This document shows, one piece after another, positions 27,762 through 34,487 of a stretch of 42,986 nt of DNA (the stretch's first letter is position 1; each line of letters begins with the position of its first letter). The position numbers were made by a program, and so were the translations under genes. The notes beneath the pieces are model-generated. The model made no database searches and was not told the DNA's origin. It worked only from the letters and a program-made list of their open reading frames with translations. This DNA comes from an uncultured Parabacteroides sp. (GTDB taxonomy: Bacteria; Bacteroidota; Bacteroidia; Bacteroidales; Tannerellaceae): the NCBI GenBank assembly GCA_934725305.1, contig CAKVBA010000023.1:1-42986 (forward strand), in the 5' to 3' direction.

Positions 27762-27769
27762 CAAAAGTA
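27762..27769 (-). promoter_or_regulatory. -7 promoter element of the porin gene
   Basis: TACTTTTG on the minus strand, ~31 bases before the porin ATG. It is divergent with the element at 27801. Confidence 0.55.
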
Positions 27770-27800
27770 CAAAAATAGCAGGAAGTAAAAAAGTCTTACG

Positions 27801-27808
27801 TATCTTTG
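27801..27808 (+). promoter_or_regulatory. -7 promoter element of the HAD phosphatase gene
   Basis: TATCTTTG, 26 bases before the ATG. Confidence 0.6.
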
Positions 27809-27833
27809 CCCTTTGTAATAATGAAAAGAGTAT

Positions 27834-28610
27834 ATGATTAAGGCAGTTTTTTTTGATATCGACGGAACATTAGTTAGCTTCAAAACCCATCAAGTACCTC
27901 AATCCACAATTGATGCGTTGGATGTATTGCGTAAGAAGGGAATCAAGGTTTTTATTTCGACAGGCAGACAACTTCACTCAATTAATAATTTGGGCACATT
28001 GGAGTTTGATGGATATATAACGTTGAATGGTAGCAGATGCTATGCCGAAAAGAACAGGTTGATCTTTGAGCAGGCGATACCCGATGAAGATATCCGTTCG
28101 CTTATTGAATATCAAAATACAGTGGAACAATTTCCCTGTGCCTATGTGATGGATAATGAGACACTGTTGAATTATAAGAATGAAGATGTAGATCGTCTGT
28201 TTGCTTTGCTCAACTTTCCCGAACCGCCCATCGGTGATGTTTCCTATTTGCAGGGAAAGACCGTCTATCAGCTGATAGCCTTTTTCACGGTAGAGCAGGA
28301 ATCACGCATTATGGCGTCTATGCCACATTGTCGGGCAACTCGTTGGAATCCTCTCTTTTCTGATGTTGTGCCTTCAAACAGCAACAAGGCGATAGGCATC
28401 GACCATGTCATCCGTCATTATGGAATATCCTTGGACGAGACGATGGCTTTTGGTGATGGCGGCAACGACAAAGAGATGTTGCAACATGCCGGAATAGGTG
28501 TGGCTATGGGCAATTCGTCTGCTGATGTGCAGGCAGTTGCCGATTATGTAACTACTTCGGTAGATGAGGATGGCGTTAGTCTTGCGCTTAAACATTTTGG
28601 ATTGATCTAA
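27834..28610 (+). CDS. Cof-type HAD-superfamily sugar-phosphate phosphatase
   Basis: This 258-residue hydrolase has all four HAD motifs: FFDIDGTLVS (nucleophile and acid/base Asp), FISTGRQ, a Lys in SNKAIGIDHV, and FGDGGNDKEMLQHAGIGVAMGN. The C2-type cap between motifs II and III makes it a Cof/YidA-like enzyme, a group that dephosphorylates sugar phosphates and nucleotide cofactors with broad specificity. It is monocistronic. Confidence 0.92.
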   Translation: MIKAVFFDIDGTLVSFKTHQVPQSTIDALDVLRKKGIKVFISTGRQLHSINNLGTLEFDGYITLNGSRCYAEKNRLIFEQAIPDEDIRSLIEYQNTVEQFPCAYVMDNETLLNYKNEDVDRLFALLNFPEPPIGDVSYLQGKTVYQLIAFFTVEQESRIMASMPHCRATRWNPLFSDVVPSNSNKAIGIDHVIRHYGISLDETMAFGDGGNDKEMLQHAGIGVAMGNSSADVQAVADYVTTSVDEDGVSLALKHFGLI

Positions 28611-28717
28611 GGTTATAATATCATAAGTCCTACTCCTAATAAAATCTCAGTAGCATAAATATTGTAAAAAGGAAGCAAATAAATATGTTGTGCAGCATAT
28701 TTATCCAGAAAAAGTAT

Positions 28718-28725
28718 TATCTTTG
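28718..28725 (+). promoter_or_regulatory. -7 promoter element of the small-protein gene
   Basis: TATCTTTG, 40 bases before the first ATG at 28765. Confidence 0.55.
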
Positions 28726-28764
28726 TATTGGAAAATATGAAAAGATTGGTTTAGGAGTTTTTTT

Positions 28765-28968
28765 ATGAATAGCTTCTTTTGCAAAAGAGAGGCATTAAAC
28801 AAAAAGATTATGATGAGAGAAAATGACAAAAACCTTAGAACATTAGCGATGTTGCGTTATCAGGCAGCCCGCTATCAAGCAGTTGGCAATGGTTCAATGT
28901 GTCAACGAATAAATGCCGAAATCCGTCGATTGATGGGAGAGATGGCAGTAAGTACAGATAAGAATTGA
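28765..28968 (+). CDS. Small basic protein of unknown function
   Basis: The 67-residue frame has a good promoter and a terminator behind it, which supports a real gene. Translation may start at ATG 28765 or at an internal ATG (MMRENDKN, near 28810). The sequence is helical and rich in Arg and Gln (RYQAARYQAVGNGSMCQRINAEIRRLM). I do not recognise the family and assign no function. Confidence 0.6.
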   Translation: MNSFFCKREALNKKIMMRENDKNLRTLAMLRYQAARYQAVGNGSMCQRINAEIRRLMGEMAVSTDKN

Positions 28969-29065
28969 CTGTACTTTGGTAAGAGAGTAGAAAATGAGTA
29001 AATAAATCAGTATGTTATATTTTGTCGGATTCAGCTCCGCCAAATGATGCATACAGAGAAAGCAA

Positions 29066-29108
29066 GAGGTTGTGTCGAAATGAACGTTTCGGTGCAGCTC
29101 TTTTTTTT
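29066..29108 (+). terminator. Terminator after the small-protein gene
   Basis: GAGGTTGTGTCGAAA pairs, with G-U pairs, with TTTCGGTGCAGCTC, followed by eight T residues. Confidence 0.75.
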
Positions 29109-29595
29109 CCAAAATCAGTCATTAGAACGAAAAAAGTAAGTTAAATAAGCGCAGGGAGATAGTTGTTGTATTTTTATTCGGATTATTGTTTGCTAAAAGT
29201 GGTAACGGATCCGGCAGAAACGACGGGCAACTTCGCCGGACTTGACAGACGAATCTGTCTCGGCCCAAACATCCTGAAAAAAGGGCTTATAGCCTCTCTT
29301 TCAATAGTCTATAGAGTTTTTGGAAAAAGGGTAGGGACTTTTTCAAAAAAGGGTAGGGACTTTTTTGAAATTGGGTAGGCACTCCGTTGGAATTGGGTAG
29401 GCACTCCGTCGGAAAGGAGTAGTTACCCAGTTTTCGGAAATAGCTTAATCCTTTTTGATAGGATTAGTAGTCTCTTGTCTGCCTGTTGACTTATTGTATT
29501 TTTATGGATGACAACTATGCCTTCAACGCAGAGCCATTGCAATCTGTTCAAAACAAGCATCAACAAGAATCGTAATCTAATGATCGATTTGGGTT
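29109..29595 (-). repeat. MITE-like intergenic element, copy B (inverted relative to copy A)
   Basis: This takes up most of the ~750-base gene-free gap before the M28 peptidase gene. Read on the minus strand it starts at AACCCAAATCGATCATTAGATTACG and ends at TTCTAATGACTGATTTTGG, the same inverted ends as copy A. Stretches such as the 29-base block around GAGACTACTAATC and the block with CCGGCGAA/CGTCGTTTCTGCCGG are nearly identical in both copies. The word ladder (29,300-29,450) differs in word content between the copies. Copy B lacks the extra ~230 bases of copy A. Confidence 0.8.
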
Positions 29596-29668
29596 AGACA
29601 GTGTATTTTCCTCATTCTGACATACCTTCTTTTTATGAGACAACCCTTATAATCTGCCGTTAAATGTC

Positions 29669-29676
29669 TATCTTTG
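29669..29676 (+). promoter_or_regulatory. -7 promoter element of the M28 peptidase gene
   Basis: TATCTTTG, 41 bases before the ATG. Confidence 0.6.
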
Positions 29677-29716
29677 CACGGAATTTGCTAAAACTAAACT
29701 TTTAGACATTAATAAC

Positions 29717-30718
29717 ATGAAGAAAACAGCATTATTAGTTACTTCTCTATTTGTTGCAGCAACGGTCTGCGCACAGTCTCCTGAGAAGAAAGGAGTTCAA
29801 TCTATTAATCAAGCAACTGCAGAAGCTCATATAGGCTTTTTAGCCAGTGATTATCTCGAAGGTCGTGAGGCCGGTTTCCGTGGAGGATATATTGCCGGCG
29901 ACTATATTGTTGCGAATCTGAAGTCGATGGGCATCGAACCTGTGGGTGATTCTTATTATCATCCGTTTGAAGCCTATCATGCTGAGCGCCAGAAGCGAGG
30001 AAAGCGTTGGCAGGTTGAGCCGGATTCTATTGCAACTCTGAAGAAAGAGGTTCATCAGAAGCTCTCGTTGAATAATATATTGGGAATGATCAAAGGTAAA
30101 AATAGTCAGGAGTATGTTATTGTGGGTGCTCATTACGACCATTTGGGTATCGATCCCATGTTGGATGGCGATCAGATCTATAATGGTGCAGACGACAATG
30201 CTTCCGGAGTTTCTGCCGTACTTCAGATCGCTCGTGCTTTTCTGGCCACCGGCGAGCAGCCCGAACGCAATGTGATCTTTGCTTTTTGGGATGGCGAAGA
30301 GAAGGGGTTGTTGGGTTCACGTGCCTTTGCTCAGTCTTTTCCGGAGATTGATAAGGTGAAAGGCTATCTGAACTTCGATATGATTGGCCGCAACAACGAT
30401 GAAGCCAATCCGACACATGTGGTCTATTTCTATACCGCTTCGCATCCGGCCTTTGGTCAATGGCTGAAAGACGATATAAAGAAATATGGATTGAATCTGA
30501 ATCCCGACTATCGTGCATGGGACAATCCGGTAGGCGGTAGCGATAATGGCACTTTTGCCAAGTTGGGAATTCCTATTATCTGGTATCACACGGATGCACA
30601 TCCCGATTATCATCTGCCCAGCGACCATGCCGATCGCATCAACTGGGAAAAGGTGGTTGATATTACTAAAGCCTCGTTCCTGAATATGTGGAATATGGCC
30701 AATGAGAAGGAGTTTTAA
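29717..30718 (+). CDS. Exported M28-family zinc aminopeptidase
   Basis: The 333-residue protein has a Sec signal peptide (VAATVCA-QS). The two-zinc site of M28 is complete: His in VGAHYDHLG (~139), bridging Asp in GADDNASG (~157), the catalytic Glu pair in WDGEEKGLLGS (~195), Asp in NFDMIGRN (~225), and His in WYHTDAHPDYHLPSD (~300). It would release N-terminal residues from peptides in the periplasm. It is monocistronic with a terminator behind it. Confidence 0.95.
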   Translation: MKKTALLVTSLFVAATVCAQSPEKKGVQSINQATAEAHIGFLASDYLEGREAGFRGGYIAGDYIVANLKSMGIEPVGDSYYHPFEAYHAERQKRGKRWQVEPDSIATLKKEVHQKLSLNNILGMIKGKNSQEYVIVGAHYDHLGIDPMLDGDQIYNGADDNASGVSAVLQIARAFLATGEQPERNVIFAFWDGEEKGLLGSRAFAQSFPEIDKVKGYLNFDMIGRNNDEANPTHVVYFYTASHPAFGQWLKDDIKKYGLNLNPDYRAWDNPVGGSDNGTFAKLGIPIIWYHTDAHPDYHLPSDHADRINWEKVVDITKASFLNMWNMANEKEF

Positions 30719-30743
30719 GGGTTAATGCCCGAATTGAAATAAA

Positions 30744-30785
30744 AAAATGGGGATCGATCTGTTATTTATCGTATCCCCATTTTCT
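30744..30785 (+). terminator. Terminator of the M28 peptidase gene
   Basis: AAAATGGGGAT pairs with ATCCCCATTTT around a short loop. The stem has a T-run after it and an A-run before it, so it could also stop minus-strand transcription arriving from the candidate RNA. Confidence 0.75.
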
Positions 30786-30904
30786 TAATTCTGCCTGTCC
30801 GGCTGCTGCCAGAATCTTTGAGCAGTTTGCCAGAAAGTGTCTGAATAAATTTTTCATCTCTTTTTGCTTTTAGAATGAATAATAATACCTATCAATTAAG
30901 TGCT

Positions 30905-31157
30905 TCCCGCACTCACGCCGTGATCTGAAGGGATATTGACCAAACCAAATACCAAGTAAACCTAAACCAAATCAAACCTAAACAATACGAATAAAATGTG
31001 TCCCCTTCAGATCTTCCTCAATCATCTGCTGTGTGTATCCAATACCTTGATTAAACCTTTAGAGTCCAAGGCAGTGTGCCCAACAGCTGAATATAACTTT
31101 TAAACAATCTTCTTACCATTAAAGTACCTTGATCTTATGTTTTACAACACAAATATA
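30905..31157 (-). ncRNA. Candidate structured non-coding RNA
   Basis: This lies in a 570-base gap without a gene. On the minus strand a -7-like TATATTTG (31150-31157) is followed by a region with nested pairings: GCTGT/ACAGC and CCTTG/CAAGG in a rod with internal loops, then an exact 11-bp long-range helix (GATCTGAAGGG 30922-30932 with CCCTTCAGATC 31003-31013) closing a G/T-rich ~70-nt loop, and a final AGTGC-TTCCC-GCACT hairpin. The first part resembles a 6S-type rod, but I cannot confirm a family. No open frame is convincing on either strand. Confidence 0.35.
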
Positions 31158-31288
31158 GGAGGTAAAAAGATAAGTTGTATCATTTGAGTAGCATAAATTG
31201 CATCGAATATTTCATTTTTTGATTTATGCTAAAAAATCATGCTGTATAATATGAAAAAATAACAGCTTAAAGTGATAGTCTTTCTCGG

Positions 31289-32014
31289 TCAGATCAAAAC
31301 ACCTTGAAATCCCATGGCTCTCAGAGATGATAACTCTAGAGGATGAATGGTTTCACACATGCAGATAAGCAACGGTGTGGAGTCTTGGAGCGGACAAGCG
31401 GTAAATAGCGAAGAGAAAGTCTCATTTTGTAAGAGTTCTGTCGGGTGACCGCTTAGTCCAACCATGTCGATGTTGTTGTTGATATAAGAGAGTGTGCTTT
31501 CTTCCTCTATCAGTAGCAATACTTCCAGTTGCAGGCAATGAGCGGTGTCGGTCAGTATCTGACATTCATCAGGCGTGAGAGCCGAAGCTCTCAGAACAAT
31601 GGCATCTGCTCCCATAATTTTGGATTGGAAAAGCTGATAGGTATCCAAAAACAGGTCATTATGCAACAGAGGTAAATGGGTTTGCTGTCTGGCTTTCTTC
31701 AGGTCGCTCCACGATCCGCCAAAGAGAGCATAATCGGTTGGGATAGAGCAGGCTGCAACCTCTCTCTTCTCATAATCGGCAACCATCTCGGTGATAGAAA
31801 CGTTTGATCGGAATCCTTCTGTGGGTGGACTTTTACGTTTGAAATCGGCGATAAAGCCGTGCGGCGATACAGACAAGGCTTCTCTCAAGCTGCGAGTTTT
31901 ACGGTTTAATCGTTCTCCACCTAAAGCCAAAAGCATTTGCAATTCTACGGCCTCTTTCTCTTTTTTAATCTCGATGCGTTTATGATCTATAATCTGTTGT
32001 AGTAACTCTTTCAT
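31289..32014 (-). CDS. TrpC-like protein lacking catalytic residues
   Basis: This is homologous to indole-3-glycerol-phosphate synthase, shown by FIADFKRKSPP, YQLFQSKIMGADAIVLRASALTPDECQ and LQLEVLLLIEE. The barrel residues needed for catalysis are mostly replaced. The first motif reads ADFK instead of AEFK, with Lys59 kept. The second lysine (RKDF in normal enzymes) is Asn119 (HNDL). The Glu of EVLLEI is Leu168. The Asn of GIN is Ser188 in GLSGHP. The ESG motif is MCE (219-221). The protein stops at 241, about 20 residues before the usual end. The reading frame is otherwise open with a normal start. It is the third gene of the trp operon remnant. It is either a decaying pseudogene-to-be or a repurposed barrel. 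Confidence 0.8.
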   Translation of the reverse strand: MKELLQQIIDHKRIEIKKEKEAVELQMLLALGGERLNRKTRSLREALSVSPHGFIADFKRKSPPTEGFRSNVSITEMVADYEKREVAACSIPTDYALFGGSWSDLKKARQQTHLPLLHNDLFLDTYQLFQSKIMGADAIVLRASALTPDECQILTDTAHCLQLEVLLLIEEESTLSYINNNIDMVGLSGHPTELLQNETFSSLFTACPLQDSTPLLICMCETIHPLELSSLRAMGFQGVLI

Positions 32015-32179
32015 CCTCTTCTTTCAATTGTCGTAATAATGTTAGAAAAAACTCACATTCGATGAATAATACAGGGAAGCTACAAATCCCTTTTCCGATG
32101 CATCAGAATTAGTAAAAGGCAGGGCACCGAGGTTGGAGTCTCGAAGCAGCGCAGCCGTTCGTAATTATGGCACACCGTC
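32015..32179 (-). other. Gap where trpD is normally located
   Basis: Only 165 bases separate trpG and the TrpC-like gene. No frame here resembles anthranilate phosphoribosyltransferase. One frame reads RTAALLRDSNLGALPF for about 40 codons, without recognisable homology. Confidence 0.5.
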
Positions 32180-32752
32180 TTAGTGCATATTCAGCCAATT
32201 CCGTATAATTGTTTTCCCGTCAGGAGTGAGCACCGATTCGGGATGAAACTGGATGCCGCGCACATCATAGGTGCGATGACGCAGCGCCATCACCTGTCCC
32301 TCAATTACATCTTCAGCCATAATCTCCAGGCAAGAGGGAAAATTCTCTTTTGATACAATCCAAGAATGATAGCGGCCCACATGGATATGTGGACCTAATC
32401 CTTCAAACAGCGGATCGGTTGTGGTGAGGCGGACATCTGAACATTCACCATGATGCACTTCGGTCAGGTTCACCAGCGTTGCACCAAACACTTCGCCGAT
32501 GGCCTGTTCTCCCAGGCAGACGCCCAAGATGCTCTTGGTCGGAGCATAGTGGCGAATCAGAGGAAGTAACAGACCGGCTTCTTCCGGAATGCCCGGACCG
32601 GGCGAGAGAAGAATCTTGTCGAATCGTTCAATCTCGTCCAGTGAGATCTTATCGTTGCAGTGCACCTCTACATCAGCTCCCATTTCCCTGAGCATGTGCA
32701 ACAGGTTATAGGTGAAAGAGTCATAGTTATCGAATAATAATATCTTGTCCAT
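32180..32752 (-). CDS. trpG: Glutamine amidotransferase component, TrpG/PabA
   Basis: This class I amidotransferase supplies ammonia from glutamine to a chorismate-using partner (TrpE or PabB). The protein has 190 residues from MDKILLFDNYDSFTYNL; a longer start at 32770 is less likely. The catalytic Cys is in GVCLGEQAIGE, with Glu where many family members have His or Met after the Gly, and the His-Glu pair is in IQFHPESVLT. It is therefore predicted active. Its usual partner trpE is absent from the expected place between trpB and trpG, so a role as the PabA subunit in folate synthesis is plausible. The spacing to trpB is only 20 bases. Confidence 0.9.
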   Translation of the reverse strand: MDKILLFDNYDSFTYNLLHMLREMGADVEVHCNDKISLDEIERFDKILLSPGPGIPEEAGLLLPLIRHYAPTKSILGVCLGEQAIGEVFGATLVNLTEVHHGECSDVRLTTTDPLFEGLGPHIHVGRYHSWIVSKENFPSCLEIMAEDVIEGQVMALRHRTYDVRGIQFHPESVLTPDGKTIIRNWLNMH

Positions 32753-32772
32753 ATAGGTACAAATATACACAT

Positions 32773-33972
32773 TTATTTTCGGTTCTCTCTGCTCTTCTTA
32801 TATTGGATATAGGTATCCATATCCTTGTCGCCGCGTCCGGAAACGGTTAATACAACCACATCTTCCGGTTTGAAGTGTATCTTATTCAAGGCACCCAGCG
32901 CATGTGCACTCTCGATAGCCGGAATAATACCCTCAAGGCGTGTCAGTTCGAAGGCAGCATCCAAAGCCTCGTCGTCGTTGATGGCAAAGACAGTCGCTCT
33001 ATGCTGTTCATGCAGATAGGCGTGCAACGGTCCAACGCCCGGATAGTCGAGCCCGGCTGAGATAGAGTAGGGCTCTTCAACTTCGCCCTGCTCATTCAGC
33101 ATGACCAATGTGCGGAAACCATGGATGATGCCTTTCTTGCCCAAATGCAAGGTGGCTGCACTCTGTCCGGACAGAATGCCTTTGCCGCCGGCCTCGGCCA
33201 ACACAATCTTCACGCGTTCATCGTCAAGGAAATGATAGATAGTTCCAGCCGCATTGCTGCCACCGCCCACACAGGCAATCAGATAGTCCGGGTGGTCGAT
33301 ACCCTCTTGGGCAATCAGCTGTTTTTTGATCTCTTCACTGATAATAGATTGCAGTCGGGCAACCATATCAGGATAGGGATGCGGGCCTACGGTTGATCCG
33401 ATGATGTAATAGGTATCGTCAGGGTGGTTACACCAGTCTCGAATCGCTTCATTAGTGGCGTCTTTTAGTGTCATACTGCCCGATGTTACAGGGATAACGG
33501 TTCCTCCCAGCAACTCGATTTTCTGTACATTGGCATGTTGGCGTTCCACATCGGTTTTGCCCATATAGATCACACATTTCATGTTCATCAGAGCACAGAC
33601 TGTGGCAGTTGCTACGCCATGTTGTCCGGCTCCGGTTTCAGCAATGATGCGTGTCTTTCCCAATCGTTTGGCCAGCAGAATCTGTCCAATGGTGTTGTTG
33701 ATCTTATGAGCACCGGTGTGATTTAGGTCTTCTCGTTTCAAGTATATTTTGCAGCCATATTTTCTGCTGAGCTGTCTGGCCAAATAGAGAGGCGATGGGC
33801 GGCCCACATAATCACGTAGCAACTGCTGATATTCCTGCTGAAAATCTTCACTTTGCATGATACTCAGATAGCTTTTCTGCAGGTTCTCAATGCATGATTG
33901 TAGAGATTCGGGCACATAAGCCCCACCAAACTCTCCATAATAGCCTTCTTCATTTACTTGATACGCATTCAT
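32773..33972 (-). CDS. trpB: Tryptophan synthase beta chain
   Basis: TrpB condenses indole and serine to tryptophan. The 399-residue protein is complete: RPSPLYLA, the PLP lysine in HTGAHKINNT, the catalytic Glu in AETGAGQHG, the phosphate-binding GGGSNAAG, and SISAGLDYPGVGP, LESAHALGAL-like IESAHALGAL. The open frame extends to 34038, but that would run into the attenuator terminator, so MNAYQVNEEG at 33972 is the start. It is the first structural gene behind a Trp-codon leader. With no trpA in the operon, it would have to use free indole or a distant TrpA. Confidence 0.95.
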   Translation of the reverse strand: MNAYQVNEEGYYGEFGGAYVPESLQSCIENLQKSYLSIMQSEDFQQEYQQLLRDYVGRPSPLYLARQLSRKYGCKIYLKREDLNHTGAHKINNTIGQILLAKRLGKTRIIAETGAGQHGVATATVCALMNMKCVIYMGKTDVERQHANVQKIELLGGTVIPVTSGSMTLKDATNEAIRDWCNHPDDTYYIIGSTVGPHPYPDMVARLQSIISEEIKKQLIAQEGIDHPDYLIACVGGGSNAAGTIYHFLDDERVKIVLAEAGGKGILSGQSAATLHLGKKGIIHGFRTLVMLNEQGEVEEPYSISAGLDYPGVGPLHAYLHEQHRATVFAINDDEALDAAFELTRLEGIIPAIESAHALGALNKIHFKPEDVVVLTVSGRGDKDMDTYIQYKKSRENRK

Positions 33973-34014
33973 CTTTTCTTGTAAGTTTGTTATTTGTTTG
34001 TCCTCGTGTTTGCT

Positions 34015-34055
34015 AAAAAAGAAAGAGGTCCGCCGCAAGTGCGACAGACCTCTTT
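34015..34055 (-). terminator. trp attenuator terminator
   Basis: On the minus strand AAAGAGGTC (34047-34055) pairs with GACCTCTTT (34022-34030), with extra pairing inside, followed by a run of six T (34015-34020). It lies between the leader peptide and trpB, as required for attenuation. Confidence 0.9.
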
Positions 34056-34097
34056 AGTATTTTGTTATGGTGTTATATACATATAAGCCTTCGTCCC

Positions 34098-34160
34098 TTA
34101 CGACTTTGTGAGTTGTACGGAGCGCCACCACCAATATGTATTTACCATAAATGTTTTCAT
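34098..34160 (-). CDS. trpL: trp operon leader peptide with three consecutive Trp codons
   Basis: This is a 20-codon frame reading MKTFMVNTYWWW followed by RSVQLTKS and a stop. The three TGG codons (34125-34133) would make a ribosome stall when charged tRNA-Trp is scarce and let transcription pass the downstream terminator. It starts ~28 bases after the predicted transcription start. This matches the general design of trp attenuators; I recall an RNA motif called Bacteroid-trp reported upstream of trp genes in this phylum, and this is probably an instance. Confidence 0.92.
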   Translation of the reverse strand: MKTFMVNTYWWWRSVQLTKS

Positions 34161-34404
34161 CTCTTTTGTTGTTTGTTTTCTATTACGGAGGCAAATGTAT
34201 GTATTATCTGATAAAATGCAAATTATTTTGGAGGAAATTTTTCAACATTGTTGTTTGTGTCGCTCTCTCTTATATTAATGTATATACAGGGAAAAATAAA
34301 TTCAATTTGGTCTTTAGATTTCAATTCTTGTTCGTATTTATTTCGAGTAGTTTGTAATAGTTGATAATTTTAATTTCTCCAACGGGTTTCTTTAATTTAA
34401 TACT
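34161..34404. other. Divergent intergenic region between trp operon and the AraC-like gene
   Basis: Apart from the trp promoter, I see only A/T-rich sequence here. The short plus-strand frame at 34151-34357 overlaps the trp promoter and leader and is not considered a gene. Confidence 0.6.
34192..34222 (-). promoter_or_regulatory. trp operon promoter
   Basis: The minus strand carries TTTG (34219-34222) and TACATTTG (34192-34199), with centres 25 bases apart, close to the -33/-7 spacing of Bacteroidetes promoters. It is the best two-part match in the window. Confidence 0.75.
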
Positions 34405-34412
34405 TACCTTTG
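34405..34412 (+). promoter_or_regulatory. -7 promoter element of the AraC-like regulator gene
   Basis: TACCTTTG overlaps the longest possible start at 34410, so translation must begin further downstream. Confidence 0.6.
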
Positions 34413-34487
34413 CTTCAAAATGGAAAAGGAAATGTTGATAGATTTAGAACAGTCAGTTTTTCTATGGGCTACAGGAGGAGCCAAAGT

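Noticed and set aside
32015..32179. Remnant of trpD
   Set aside because: None of the three minus-strand frames resembles anthranilate phosphoribosyltransferase. The gap is recorded, but homology is not claimed.
33973..34038. N-terminal extension of TrpB
   Set aside because: It would place the start inside the attenuator terminator, and the extra residues do not resemble TrpB.
34151..34357. 68-residue plus-strand frame between trpL and the AraC-like gene
   Set aside because: It runs across the trp promoter and start of the leader and is simply A/T-rich sequence.
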